Numbered from the stretch's first letter, positions 44,504-54,008 are shown. The stretch is DNA of 64,000 bases from Moraxella atlantae NBRC 14588 (GCF_001591265.1 NZ_BCUL01000001.1:62001-126000), one strand, 5' to 3'. The notes: generated by a model not told the origin, from the letters alone. Made by a program: numbers and translations.

Positions 44504-46848
44504 CACAGCGTACACGCACCACCTGCACAGCCGTTTTCGTCGTCCTGTACCACGACTTCTTGCATGGCATTGTTACGTGCGAGGTCTTTTTTTGCCAAGT
44601 CGCCTTGGGCATCGTTGGCACCATCGCGCGTGTTATGGTAGTACAAGGTTTTTAGCCCCAGTTTGTATGCCATCAATAGGTCTTGAATCATGACTTTCAT
44701 GGGCACGCGTCTATCAGTGAACTTGCTAGGGTCATAGTTGGTGTTGGCAGAAATGCTTTGGTCGATGAATTTTTGCATGATGGCAACCAGTTGCAAATAG
44801 CCGTTGTTGTTTGGCATTTGCCACAGTAGCTCATACTGGTCTTTGAGCGTGTCAATTTCAGGGACGACTTGTTTTAAAATTCCGTCTTTTGAGGCTTTGA
44901 CCGACACCAAACCGCGCGGCGGCTCGATACCATTGGTTGCGTTGGCAATTTGGCTTGATGTTTCTGACGGCATCAACGCGCTTAGCGTGCTGTTACGCAG
45001 CCCATGCGCCAAGATGTCAGCGCGTAAACCTTCCCAATCGCAGCGCAATGGCTCTTGGCAAATGCCGTCCACGTCTGCTTTGTAGGTGTCAATCGGCAAC
45101 ACGCCACGTGCGTAGGTGGTGTCACCAAATGCGGGGCACGCGCCTTGCTCTTTGGCAAGCTGGTTAGATGCTTTGAGCAGGTAGTACTGCATTGTCTCAA
45201 ACGTGCGATGGGTCAAGGGCAGGGCGGCAGGATCGGAGTATTTGGTGTTGTTTTTTGCCAAGTAATACGCATAGTTGATCACACCCACGCCCAGTGTGCG
45301 CCGCTGCATGGAGCCATTTTTGGCGGCCGCTACAGGGTAGTCCTGATAATCAAGCAACGCATCGAGTGCGCGGACAATCAATTCGGCAGGTTCTTGTAAA
45401 TCCTCAAGCTGCTCGATTTTGCCCAAGTTAATACCTGACAGCGTACACAGCGCGATTTCGCCATGCTCATCGTTGATGTTGTCAAGAGGCTTGGTCGGCA
45501 AGGCGATTTCCATGCACAAATTGGATTGGCGAATTGGTGCTTTGGTAGGGTCAAACGGGCTATGGGTATTGCAATGATCGACGTTTTGCACATAAATCCG
45601 CCCTGTGCTGGCACGCTCTTGCATCATCAGGCTAAACAGTTCTTGCGCGGCAATCGACTGCTTGCGAATGCTTGGGTCGGCTTCATATTGGGCGTATAAG
45701 CGTTCAAATTCGGCTTGGTCGGCAAAAAATGCGTCATACAGACCTGGTACATCGGATGGCGAAAACAAGGTAATCGCTTGGTTTTTGATCAAACGTTGGT
45801 ACATGGTTTTGTTGATCTGCACGCCATAATCCATGTGGCGCACGCGATTGTCTTCTACGCCGCGGTTATTTTTTAAAACCAAAAGGCTTTCAACTTCTAA
45901 ATGCCAAATCGGATAAAACAACGTCGCTGCACCGCCACGCACGCCGCCTTGTGAGCAGCATTTAACCGCCGTTTGAAACAGCTTATAAAACGGAATACAG
46001 CCTGTGTGCTGCGCCTCACCGCCACGAATGGGGCTACCGATCGCGCGAATTCGCCCTGCGTTAATGCCAATGCCTGCACGCTGCGATACATAGCGCACAA
46101 TCGCGCTGGTTGTTGCGTTAATGCTATCTAAGCTGTCGTCGCACTCAATTAGCACGCATGAACTAAACTGGCGCGATGGTGTACGCACGCCCGACATAAT
46201 CGGCGTGGGCAATGAAATCTTAAACTGCGATACCGCGTCATAAAAGCGTTTAACATAATCCAAGCGCGTTGCCTTGTCATACAATTTGTCATAATTGGCA
46301 AACAGGCACATACCAATTAGCATATACAAAAACTGTGGACTTTCAAACACTTGTTTGGTTACACGGTCTTGTACCAAGTACTTGCCTTCCATTTGCTTGA
46401 CAGCAGCATAGGCAAAATTCAAATCGCGGTCGTGATCAAGATAGGCGTTGAGCGCGTCAAATTCAGCCTCATCATAATCTGCCAACAGGTGCACGTCATA
46501 CTTGCCTGCGGCGGTGAGTTTTTGCACATGGGCTAGCAAATGCGGCGGCTCAAACTGCCCAAACGCGATTTTGCGCAAATGAAAAATCGCCAAACGCGCG
46601 GCAAGGTACTGATAATCAGGCGTTGCCACAGAAATCAAATCCGCGGCAGACTTGATGATGGTTTCATGAATGCTTTTGGTCGTGATATTGTCATAAAACT
46701 GGATATGCGCGCTCAGCTCGACCTGCGATACCGAAACATTATCCAGTCCCGTCGCCGCCCACTCGATGACGCGGTGGATTTTGTCTAGATTAATCGGCTC
46801 AAGCCGCCCGTCGCGTTTTTGAACCATGATGTCTTTGGCAGGGGTCAT
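44503..46848 (-). CDS. nrdA: Ribonucleoside-diphosphate reductase class Ia, alpha subunit
   Basis: Reduces ribonucleotides to deoxyribonucleotides with the NrdB radical subunit, which is not in the window. It has 781 residues (E. coli 761). It shows an N-terminal ATP-cone (VQKRDGRLEPINLDKIHRVIEWAA), active-site sequences FSSCVLIECDDSLDS, RQSNLCMEIALPT and ALCTLSGINLG, the radical-path Tyr pair in LKTLYYHNTRDG, and a C-terminal redox pair CAGGAC. The frame is open to 46896, but GGGAGC upstream of the ATG at 46848 fits. The ATP-cone implies dATP feedback control. Two NrdR-like boxes lie about 170-210 bp upstream. Confidence 0.97.
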   Translation of the reverse strand: MTPAKDIMVQKRDGRLEPINLDKIHRVIEWAATGLDNVSVSQVELSAHIQFYDNITTKSIHETIIKSAADLISVATPDYQYLAARLAIFHLRKIAFGQFEPPHLLAHVQKLTAAGKYDVHLLADYDEAEFDALNAYLDHDRDLNFAYAAVKQMEGKYLVQDRVTKQVFESPQFLYMLIGMCLFANYDKLYDKATRLDYVKRFYDAVSQFKISLPTPIMSGVRTPSRQFSSCVLIECDDSLDSINATTSAIVRYVSQRAGIGINAGRIRAIGSPIRGGEAQHTGCIPFYKLFQTAVKCCSQGGVRGGAATLFYPIWHLEVESLLVLKNNRGVEDNRVRHMDYGVQINKTMYQRLIKNQAITLFSPSDVPGLYDAFFADQAEFERLYAQYEADPSIRKQSIAAQELFSLMMQERASTGRIYVQNVDHCNTHSPFDPTKAPIRQSNLCMEIALPTKPLDNINDEHGEIALCTLSGINLGKIEQLEDLQEPAELIVRALDALLDYQDYPVAAAKNGSMQRRTLGVGVINYAYYLAKNNTKYSDPAALPLTHRTFETMQYYLLKASNQLAKEQGACPAFGDTTYARGVLPIDTYKADVDGICQEPLRCDWEGLRADILAHGLRNSTLSALMPSETSSQIANATNGIEPPRGLVSVKASKDGILKQVVPEIDTLKDQYELLWQMPNNNGYLQLVAIMQKFIDQSISANTNYDPSKFTDRRVPMKVMIQDLLMAYKLGLKTLYYHNTRDGANDAQGDLAKKDLARNNAMQEVVVQDDENGCAGGACTL

Positions 46849-47013
46849 AGCGTGCTCCCGTTGATTGTGTGGATGCAAATTAGCCGACTTAACCACATGA
46901 TTGTCACGTTATTTTGCTGCTGGCATTAAAGTTTAGGCAAAGGTATTCTGTCTCACGTTTGGATAAACGTAAGCATTGGTTTAACTTTATTTAATACAAG
47001 CTGATGATTAAAA

Positions 47014-47061
47014 TAACTATATCTAGTGGTTGGCTAAAAATGTGAGCACAATATAACCCAA
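47014..47061. promoter_or_regulatory. Pair of NrdR-like boxes upstream of nrdA
   Basis: Box 1 (47014-47029) has CTATATCTAGTG and matches about 12 of 16 positions of the known NrdR consensus. Box 2 (47046-47061) has CACAATATA but a poor second half. Their centres are 32 bp apart, the roughly three-turn spacing typical of paired NrdR sites. The whole gap 46849-47262 holds no gene besides these and the terminator at its end. Confidence 0.45.
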
Positions 47062-47203
47062 TATTTTTTAAAATACTAGCTTGTAAAAATTTTGGATTTA
47101 TGATTGCCAAAGGTAGATGATAAGCTTGAGATACTGATTTTATTTGAAGTTTTCACAATCCATCATGTTCTGCCGTAATAAATTTTTACCAAACTTATCA
47201 ATG

Positions 47204-47237
47204 AAAAAGCCAAATTCTGTTGATAGAATTTGGCTTT
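47204..47237 (-). terminator. Rho-independent terminator after the YhbW-like gene
   Basis: AAAGCCAAATTCT (47206-47218) and AGAATTTGGCTTT (47225-47237) form a perfect 13-bp stem with a 6-nt loop. Read on the minus strand, the stem is followed by T residues. It lies 26 bp past the stop of the gene at 47263. Confidence 0.9.
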
Positions 47238-47262
47238 ACTCGATGCGCAAATCAAATAAGGC

Positions 47263-48279
47263 TTAGGCAGTATGGACAGTGCTGGGGCTAGCGGTGTTTA
47301 AATCGAATAACGCCAATGCAGGCACCAATTCCAAGCTATGCACGCGCACGTCGATGTCATGCACATTGGCGGTGACGATTAATTCATCGGGTTTGACATG
47401 GTCAATAAAGCTTGCCAAGCGTTCACGCACGCGCGTCGTATCACCGACAAACGACACCGACAGCGCACTATCAACCATTTGGTGTTCGGCAGGTGTCCAA
47501 ATCGCGTCCATGTCCTCAACAGGCGCAGGCACATACGACGGGCGACCACGACGCAAATTAACAAAGCCTTGCTGTACCGAGGTGAAATGATACTCGGCAT
47601 CGCGCTGACGATCAGCCAGCAAGAGATTGGCAGCCACCATCACATACGGCTGATCCAGCTGAGCCGATGGGCGGAAGTTTTCGCGGTATACGGTCACCGC
47701 TTGCATCAGCATCTGCGGCGCAAAGTGTGAGGCGAATACATATGGCAAACCTAAAGCTGCTGCCAATTGTGCCCCAAACAGTGACGAACCCAAAATCCAA
47801 ATCGGTACATTCAATCCTATCGCAGGTACGGCTTTGACCCGTGCCTGATCCGACGCGGTAAAATAACCCATGAGCTCTTGCACATCTTGCGGAAAACGCT
47901 CGGCGTCACCCATCGTACGGCGTAAGGCAGCAAACGTCGCACCATCAGTACCTGGTGCGCGCCCCAGACCTAAGTCAAATCGCTCACCATACAATGCCGC
48001 TAGTGTGCCAAACTGTTCAGCCACCACCAAAGGCGCATGGTTGGGCAACATGATGCCCCCCGAACCTAAGCGAATGCGGCTGGTTTGGCTACCTAAATAG
48101 CTAAGCAATACACTGGTCGCACTGCTAGCGATACCAGGCATGTTGTGGTGTTCGGCAAGCCAGTAACGGTTTAGACCGACGTTTTCGGCGGTTTGGGCAA
48201 GTCGGGCGGTATTGTGTAGTGCATCCGAAGCCCCGTCAGCAGCGATGACAGGTACCAAATCCAAAAAAGAAATTTTCAT
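47263..48279 (-). CDS. Luciferase-like flavin-dependent oxidoreductase, YhbW type
   Basis: A 338-residue TIM-barrel protein of the bacterial luciferase-like monooxygenase family, close to E. coli YhbW (335 residues): [77 protein letters not shown] and FASHFAPQM. Family members use reduced FMN; the substrate of this group is unknown. MKISFLDL at 48279 is the family start, with AAGGA 11 nt upstream, so the open frame to 48339 is ignored. It is transcribed singly, ending at a strong terminator. Confidence 0.9.
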   Translation of the reverse strand: MKISFLDLVPVIAADGASDALHNTARLAQTAENVGLNRYWLAEHHNMPGIASSATSVLLSYLGSQTSRIRLGSGGIMLPNHAPLVVAEQFGTLAALYGERFDLGLGRAPGTDGATFAALRRTMGDAERFPQDVQELMGYFTASDQARVKAVPAIGLNVPIWILGSSLFGAQLAAALGLPYVFASHFAPQMLMQAVTVYRENFRPSAQLDQPYVMVAANLLLADRQRDAEYHFTSVQQGFVNLRRGRPSYVPAPVEDMDAIWTPAEHQMVDSALSVSFVGDTTRVRERLASFIDHVKPDELIVTANVHDIDVRVHSLELVPALALFDLNTASPSTVHTA

Positions 48280-48423
48280 AAATATTAAGTCCTTAGTATA
48301 ATCTAACAACTTAATAAAGGCGAAAATAGCAAAAATCAAGTACGCTTACACAATGCTACCCAACAAACCAGCCAAAAACCATCTAGACAAACACCCAAGC
48401 ACAACGCAGGTCGCGCATTGCCT

Positions 48424-49620
48424 TTAGACGGCAAGTTCATTTTTTAATAACGCAATCAAACGCTCAGCGACATCTAGCGTTTCATCGGTGGTCATGTTCA
48501 GCGGCGGCAATAGACGAATGGCGTTGCCACCAGCCACGTTAATCAGTAACCGATGATGTTCGCGCGCTTTATCAACCAAGCTGGCAAACTCAATGTTGCG
48601 GTCGGTTGGTAGCACCACGCCCAGCATCATGCCTGCACCGCGCAAGGTCACGCCCTCATCGCCAAGCGCGTCAAGCAAGGTTGTTTGCAAAAGCTCGCTG
48701 TTGCGCTGTGCGGTGCTCATGGCAGCCTCGTTGGTGATCACGTCGATAACCTCTGCCACCACGCGACAGGCCAGTGGCGTACCGCCATATGTTGAGCCAT
48801 GCGCACCATAGCCAAAAATTTCGTTGGCATGCCCTCGCGTCATGCACGCCCCGACAGGAAAGCCATTGCCCAAGCCCTTGGCGGTCGTCAAAATATCGGG
48901 TGCAATCGTGCTGTGCTGATAGGCAAAATATCGCCCCGTGCGTCCGTTGCCCGTTTGCACTTCATCCAAAATCATCAACACATCATGCGCATCACACACC
49001 GCACGCACTTGCACCAAATATTCAAAGCCATCGGCTGCGGTATTGACCCCACTTTCGCCCTGAATGGGCTCAAGCATAACCGCGCAAACATCGTCATGCG
49101 CTGCCAACGCCGCCTCAATCGCCGCGCTATCGCCAAACGGCACACGGATAAAATCATCATCAAGGGTGTAAAAACCTGCGCGTGCTGTTTCATTGGCAGT
49201 TGCTGACACGGTCAAAAGCGTGCGCCCGTGAAATGCGTGTTGCATGACGATTACCTTAGGGCGTGCCATACCACGTGTGTGGGCATAGCGTCGCGCCATC
49301 TTGAGCGCAGCTTCGTTGGCTTCTGCGCCACTGTTGGCAAAAAATACCTTGTCCATGCCTGCCACTTGGCACAGTTTTGCGCCTGCGGTTTCTTGCCAGT
49401 CGATTTCGTACAGGTTACTGGTATGTACCAAAATTGCGGCTTGCTCGGCAATCGCGGCACTGATTTGTGGATGGCAATGCCCCAGTCCGCACACCGCAAT
49501 GCCCGTCAGCGCGTCTAAATACGGCGTGCCATCGGCAGTGTATAGCCAGCTGCCTTGACCACGGGCAAAGCGAATTGGCTGGCGTTTGTAGGTTGGTAAA
49601 ATGGCTGAAGTGGAAGTCAT
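48424..49620 (-). CDS. argD: Acetylornithine aminotransferase
   Basis: Class III PLP aminotransferase of arginine synthesis, 398 residues, which may also make succinyldiaminopimelate. The PLP lysine lies in TTAKGLGNGFPVGA; other marks are GSWLYTADGTPYLDALTGIAV, FFANSGAEANEAALKMARRY, HAFHGRTLLTVSATAN and LILDEVQTGNGRTG-like sequence. The start ATG is the first residue of MTSTSAILPTYKRQPIRF. yacG ends 67 bp upstream on the same strand. Confidence 0.94.
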   Translation of the reverse strand: MTSTSAILPTYKRQPIRFARGQGSWLYTADGTPYLDALTGIAVCGLGHCHPQISAAIAEQAAILVHTSNLYEIDWQETAGAKLCQVAGMDKVFFANSGAEANEAALKMARRYAHTRGMARPKVIVMQHAFHGRTLLTVSATANETARAGFYTLDDDFIRVPFGDSAAIEAALAAHDDVCAVMLEPIQGESGVNTAADGFEYLVQVRAVCDAHDVLMILDEVQTGNGRTGRYFAYQHSTIAPDILTTAKGLGNGFPVGACMTRGHANEIFGYGAHGSTYGGTPLACRVVAEVIDVITNEAAMSTAQRNSELLQTTLLDALGDEGVTLRGAGMMLGVVLPTDRNIEFASLVDKAREHHRLLINVAGGNAIRLLPPLNMTTDETLDVAERLIALLKNELAV

Positions 49621-49687
49621 AACAAATGCCCGATTGGTTGGTGTTTTGTACGTTTAAACCACGGATGGTTTATATCATCAAATATGA

Positions 49688-49909
49688 TCAGCGCTGATCA
49701 TCGCCCATCAATTCATCGCTAAAAGGCGCGTCTTGTGCAGCGATTTTGTAGTCCTCGCTTGCCCACGCGCCTAGGTCAATCAGCTTGCAACGCGCGCTAC
49801 AAAATGGCTTATTGGCGTTGTTTTGCCATACGGTTGGCGTACCGCAACGCGGGCAAGGGTGGGTGGCAAGCGTGTTGGTTGCGGTAGTAGAGTTTTGTGC
49901 TTGATTCAT
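49688..49909 (-). CDS. yacG: DNA gyrase inhibitor YacG, zinc-binding
   Basis: A 73-residue protein with four zinc ligands, CPRCG and CSARC, followed by [15 protein letters not shown], the typical YacG pattern. In E. coli YacG binds GyrB and inhibits DNA gyrase. The frame continues upstream to 49954 through a TTG, but ATG 49909 gives the usual length (E. coli 65), and the extra DNA is a tandem repeat. In many bacteria yacG sits with coaE and pilD; here argD follows it. Confidence 0.9.
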   Translation of the reverse strand: MNQAQNSTTATNTLATHPCPRCGTPTVWQNNANKPFCSARCKLIDLGAWASEDYKIAAQDAPFSDELMGDDQR

Positions 49910-49938
49910 AGGTTGTGCAAAATCGGTTGGATTGTACG

Positions 49939-49976
49939 GCTGGGTATGGGTCAAAATGCTGGGTATGGGTCAAAAT
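49939..49976. repeat. Perfect 19-bp tandem duplication upstream of yacG
   Basis: GCTGGGTATGGGTCAAAAT is present twice head to tail (49939-49957 and 49958-49976). It lies 30 bp upstream of the preferred yacG start, in the region where a promoter would be expected; read on the minus strand each copy contains TTGACC, a -35-like hexamer. Confidence 0.9.
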
Positions 49977-50169
49977 TTAGTCAGCCAAGCTTAGCTGCCA
50001 TCATAGCGCAAAATAACCATTTTTGCACCAAGTTGCCACAGTTCGCTAACGATTTGGCCAGAGCTTTACGCTACAATAAATTAATCCAGTAATTTAGCAA
50101 TCCAAAACTTTTTCCCAGTTTTTTTAAGTGTAGTTTAAGATTAACTATTCAAAGATTAAGGATGATATT

Positions 50170-50940
50170 ATGAGTACCTTACATTTACATCATTTAGAAA
50201 ACTCGCGCTCGTTTCGCATTATTTGGCTGCTTGAGGAGCTAAAGCTAGATTATCAGCTTACCACCTATGAGCGCAAACATGGGCTGGCACCCAAAGCCAT
50301 GCAGCGCATTCATCCGTTAGGCAAGTCGCCAATTTTGCAAGATGGTGACACCGCGTTGGTTGAGTCGGCACATATTATTGAGCATATCATCGACCACTAT
50401 GACACGCGGTTGCAACAAGGCGAGCAACGCCACCTTCCAACTGTCAGTGATGACGCGCCCAATGATGACATCATGTTAGCCATGGTTAAGGACAAACAGC
50501 TGCGCCCCGATTATGGCACCGCAGCGTATGAGCAATACCGCTACTGGCTGCACTTTACCGAAAGCTCGTTGATGCCGCTGCGGATGATTAGCTTAATGTT
50601 TGCCTTTGCTGCCAAAAAATCACCCATTGGTATCAAGCAGGTGGCGCAGCTACTGCACAGAGGCGTGCAAAAATCTTATCTCAATCAATCCTCTGAACAG
50701 CATTTGCAATTTTTAAACCAGCATCTAAGCAAGCACACGTGGCTGGCAGGCTCGCAGTTTAGTGGCGCGGATATTCATTTAGAATTTGTCATCAATGCCA
50801 TGGCGCAAACGGGTGATTTGCCTGCCAAATACACTCACATTCATAACTGGCTGAAAAAAGCCCACGTACGCCCTGCCTATCAACGTGCGGTTGAAAAAGG
50901 CGGTGTAATGACGTTAAATGTTTTAAGCCGCAGTGATTAG
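50170..50940 (+). CDS. Glutathione S-transferase family protein
   Basis: A 256-residue protein with an N-terminal thioredoxin-like glutathione-binding domain (about residues 1-82: LHHLENSRSFRIIWLLEELKLDYQL, HPLGKSPILQDGD, LVESAHIIEHIIDHY) and a C-terminal helical domain. SR in the first segment and ES in the third are the usual glutathione contacts. The cellular substrate is unknown; a detoxification role is likely from the family. AAGGA at 50158-50162 sets the start. The tail overlaps a convergent small gene by 18 bp. Confidence 0.88.
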   Translation: MSTLHLHHLENSRSFRIIWLLEELKLDYQLTTYERKHGLAPKAMQRIHPLGKSPILQDGDTALVESAHIIEHIIDHYDTRLQQGEQRHLPTVSDDAPNDDIMLAMVKDKQLRPDYGTAAYEQYRYWLHFTESSLMPLRMISLMFAFAAKKSPIGIKQVAQLLHRGVQKSYLNQSSEQHLQFLNQHLSKHTWLAGSQFSGADIHLEFVINAMAQTGDLPAKYTHIHNWLKKAHVRPAYQRAVEKGGVMTLNVLSRSD

Positions 50941-51177
50941 GTTTTCTACCAAGTGTTTGGTTGGTAGATTTTCTACGATGTTCACACAAATCTGCTGCTC
51001 AAACCGACACATCACACCCAATGATGGTACGATCAACCAATAAGCAAATTCAACAAACTCGCAATTTGCGCGTGTTAATCGTTGTTGGATAGTCACTTTC
51101 GGCAAGCCTTGCCAGTGTAAGATAAGTTGCGATGGATTGTTCAATGAATAAAAATCGTCAGTTTTGAACAGGCACAT
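50923..51177 (-). CDS. Small protein of unknown function
   Basis: An 84-residue frame with an excellent ribosome site (AAGGAG five bases before the ATG), which is the main reason to believe it. I recognise no family. The sequence is mixed, with three Cys residues (positions 2, 39, 57 and one more nearby) and hydrophobic stretches FAYWLIVPSLGVM. No signal peptide or clear helix is evident. It is convergent with, and overlaps by 18 bp, the glutathione S-transferase gene, and lies downstream of no other gene on its strand except creBC further away. Confidence 0.55.
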   Translation of the reverse strand: MCLFKTDDFYSLNNPSQLILHWQGLPKVTIQQRLTRANCEFVEFAYWLIVPSLGVMCRFEQQICVNIVENLPTKHLVENLITAA

Positions 51178-51310
51178 GTCAACTCCTTATTCGCTTTAGC
51201 ATCTTTGATTGAACTTAGTCTAAAGCCAACCTATGCAAAGCGGATGCGCATTGTGTGAAAATTTGATGGATTTTGCGTCAGCGGTCAAAGGTTTAATGGA
51301 TGATAAAATT

Positions 51311-53014
51311 TTAGGTGACTGGTAAAGTAACCTCTAATAGGACATAAAATAGTGGGGAAGAATGTTGATGAACCTCAGTGGCGCAAGCCATTAGCCAGTT
51401 TTTAAAATCTTGGGCGGTGCTGTCGGTTGTTGAATTAACAGTGATTGCATCGCTGTTTTCAAGGTAGGTTTGCAATTCCGCCAATGTAAGCTGGCGCAGA
51501 GTCGCTGTACCGCCATGTAATTCAATGACTTGACGGATTAAGGTTAAACCTAAACCCGTACTACTGGGTTGTGTGGGTACACTATCCGTAAGGCTTTGGT
51601 AAGAAAAATATCGCTCGAAAGCGCGATTTAAGACATAGTCGGGCAGCTGCGGGTTGTCATTGATTAGCCAAATATGTAAGCCTGCCAATGACCGCCAAAC
51701 GCCCACAGCAAACCGTGATTGCGCGTATTTAATCGCATTGTCGATGGCGTTTTGTAGGGCTTGCTGAAGCCAAAATGGGTCTGCTTTCAGGGTGGCGTTG
51801 GTAGCAACAAAAGTTTGGTAATGTAAATTTTTCTGTAAAATCCATGCCTGTTGTGCGCTAAGACAAACCTGCGTTAAATGACCGACATCCAAGGGCTCAC
51901 GGTTAAGCCGCGACGTGGGTTGTTCCAACTTTGCTAATAATAACAGGCGTTCAATCAAATGTTGAAGCTTGTCTGACTGCTGCAAAATCGTCTGGCTAAA
52001 TAGTATGCGATCAGCAGCAGGCAGGTCATCGCCCAATAGCTCACCACTGGCGCGAATCGCCGTTAAGGGGCTTTTGAGTTCGTGGGTCAGCGTATGGACG
52101 TATTCGGTGACATAGGCTTTGTTCTCAATGCGATGTTTCATATCGCCAATCGCAGTGGTTAAGTCATTAAGTTCTTTACCCAAATAAAAATGTGGTGGCG
52201 GTGTGCGGGCAAGTTCGGCGGTATAATGCGACACTTGCGCGACACTATGGCGCAACCACGCCGCAACCAACGCCGCAAGCACCATGCCAAATAGCGTCAC
52301 CATCAAGATGGTTTGCAAAAGCTGCTGGCGGCTAACAGTCAGATAAGGCAGTAGCGTGCGGCTTGGCTTGCCAACGCTGACCACGCCAACCAATGTACCG
52401 TCGTGGGCGTAAATAGGCGCGGCAACGTACATAATAGAGGTTTGTTCGTCTTTGAGGTCGCTGCGTGTGGCGCGCGCGCCATATTTGCCGCGTAAAGTCA
52501 AATACACGTCATTCCAACGGCTATAATCCTGTCCAATCGCTTGTCCAGTACTGTCGTATAGCACGATGCCATCAGCGTCAGTGACATAGACCAACAGCTG
52601 GCTGGCGGTCTTTTGGTCAAACCACAGCGGCGTTTCCTCATTGATGGAAGGAGCGACAGCCAAAGGCTTGGCAAGCGCAGGGGCGAAACGCGCCTGCACG
52701 GTGGCAGCGGTGAAATCCTCCTCCGTATAGGGTGCTAGCATTTGCGCCAATAGTTTTGCGCTATCGACCAACATATCCTCAACCACGCGCTGGGCTGATG
52801 GACGAATGGTTTTTTGCAGTTGGTATAACGTCAGCCCGCTAGCCATGGCAATCACCAATACCACCGCAAACCAAATTCGAAAAAACACACTAAACGCCAC
52901 GCGCTTACCAAATAGGGCATCTAACAAGGCATGAAAACTGGGACGAGGGCGGTACGGTCTTTGGTTGGTAGGGTTGGCAGGGTTTGAAACGGTGTTGGGC
53001 GCAATCGGTGACAT
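51311..53014 (-). CDS. creC: Sensor histidine kinase CreC
   Basis: Membrane sensor kinase paired with CreB, 567 residues. Two membrane helices (about 42-62 and 230-252) flank a periplasmic domain with GQDYSRWNDVYLTLRGKYGAR and IMYVAAPIYAHDG, close to E. coli CreC. The phospho-acceptor His311 lies in THELKSPLTAIRA, followed by the N box and the ATP-binding GLGLTLIRQVIELHGG. It is about 90 residues longer than E. coli CreC, partly from a Pro/Asn-rich N-terminal extension (residues 1-40) and C-terminal additions. It starts 8 bp after creB. No creD or creA lies in the window. Confidence 0.9.
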   Translation of the reverse strand: MSPIAPNTVSNPANPTNQRPYRPRPSFHALLDALFGKRVAFSVFFRIWFAVVLVIAMASGLTLYQLQKTIRPSAQRVVEDMLVDSAKLLAQMLAPYTEEDFTAATVQARFAPALAKPLAVAPSINEETPLWFDQKTASQLLVYVTDADGIVLYDSTGQAIGQDYSRWNDVYLTLRGKYGARATRSDLKDEQTSIMYVAAPIYAHDGTLVGVVSVGKPSRTLLPYLTVSRQQLLQTILMVTLFGMVLAALVAAWLRHSVAQVSHYTAELARTPPPHFYLGKELNDLTTAIGDMKHRIENKAYVTEYVHTLTHELKSPLTAIRASGELLGDDLPAADRILFSQTILQQSDKLQHLIERLLLLAKLEQPTSRLNREPLDVGHLTQVCLSAQQAWILQKNLHYQTFVATNATLKADPFWLQQALQNAIDNAIKYAQSRFAVGVWRSLAGLHIWLINDNPQLPDYVLNRAFERYFSYQSLTDSVPTQPSSTGLGLTLIRQVIELHGGTATLRQLTLAELQTYLENSDAITVNSTTDSTAQDFKNWLMACATEVHQHSSPLFYVLLEVTLPVT

Positions 53015-53022
53015 AAATGGAT

Positions 53023-53826
53023 CTAATCCGCCGCTTGCAGGCTATAACCCAAACCTCGATGGGTGCTAATCACAGTGACATCTGGTCGTATGCTGGCTAA
53101 TTTTTGTCGCAAACTTTTGACATGGCTGTCAATCGTACGCGCCAAGCGGTGTTCGGGGTGGGGGCTGATGTGTACCAAAATCTGCTCACGCGACAAAATC
53201 TGCTCGGGATAAGCCAACAACGCCAACATAATCGCAAGCTCGGTTTTGCTCAACGTCAATGGCACGTCATCCCATATCAAACGCACCTGCGCATCATAAT
53301 AGCGCCACTGGCCGCTTGCCAACGTTTTGACAAAATCGTGCGTCAAATGGATCGGCGGTGTGGACGCGCTCGATACAAGTGAGGGTGTAGGGTGGTTGGC
53401 GTGGCTGTCGGTGTGGCTCATCTGCTGTCTGCGCCAAATCGCCTTAAGCCGCGCAATGACTTCACGCGGACTAAACGGCTTGGTGATGTAATCATCCGCA
53501 CCAACTTCCAACCCGACAATTTTATCCACTTCCTCGTCGCGCGCGGTCAAAAACACAATCGGCACTTGCCGCAGCGTCGCTGACACGGATGTGCCAAAAC
53601 GTATCTGCTGACACAGCGCGAAGCCGTCACCATCGGGCAAACCGATATCCAGCACCAAAGCAGCAAGGGGCGGGCAATCCGATTGTTGGACAAAATCCAA
53701 CGCCTGTCCAATACTGCCACACCAATGCACCTGCCAGCCCTCGCGCGTAAAAGCATAGCGCAGCGTACTGGCAATCGCCGCGTCATCTTCCACCAGCAAA
53801 ATTACTACATTGGATTCGCTATTCAT
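53023..53826 (-). CDS. creB: Response regulator CreB, OmpR family
   Basis: A 267-residue DNA-binding response regulator. The receiver domain has acidic pocket Glu13/Asp14/Asp15, phospho-acceptor Asp60 (VLDIGLPDGDGF) and TKPFSPREVIARLKAIWRR. The C-terminal winged-helix domain ends in GLGYSLQAAD, and DEEVDKIVGLEVGADDY matches CreB rather than PhoB. A linker of about 35 residues (130-165) rich in Ser/His/Pro is longer than in E. coli. It forms an operon with creC. Known CreBC targets are metabolic and beta-lactamase-related genes in other species. Confidence 0.9.
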   Translation of the reverse strand: MNSESNVVILLVEDDAAIASTLRYAFTREGWQVHWCGSIGQALDFVQQSDCPPLAALVLDIGLPDGDGFALCQQIRFGTSVSATLRQVPIVFLTARDEEVDKIVGLEVGADDYITKPFSPREVIARLKAIWRRQQMSHTDSHANHPTPSLVSSASTPPIHLTHDFVKTLASGQWRYYDAQVRLIWDDVPLTLSKTELAIMLALLAYPEQILSREQILVHISPHPEHRLARTIDSHVKSLRQKLASIRPDVTVISTHRGLGYSLQAAD

Positions 53827-53873
53827 CGTTGATATACTCTTGATGGATTGGTAAATTTGTTAAAACTTTCAAA

Positions 53874-53891
53874 AACCATGAAATCATGGTT
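53874..53891. promoter_or_regulatory. Palindrome between creB and mnmA
   Basis: AACCATGAAATCATGGTT is a perfect 8-2-8 dyad located 48 bp upstream of creB and 118 bp upstream of mnmA, in the divergent promoter region. It does not match the direct-repeat cre tag known for E. coli CreB. It may be an operator for either gene. A -10-like TATAGT (53913-53918) for mnmA follows it. Confidence 0.45.
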
Positions 53892-54008
53892 ATGTCAATA
53901 GAAAATCAGAGCTATAGTGACGCGCTTTGTGAATAAGTGCAAGTGGTTTTTTGGCTTGCCAGCCCCCAATAAGCGTTTTAAAATAATGGGTTTAAGTATG
54001 GGGGTGCT

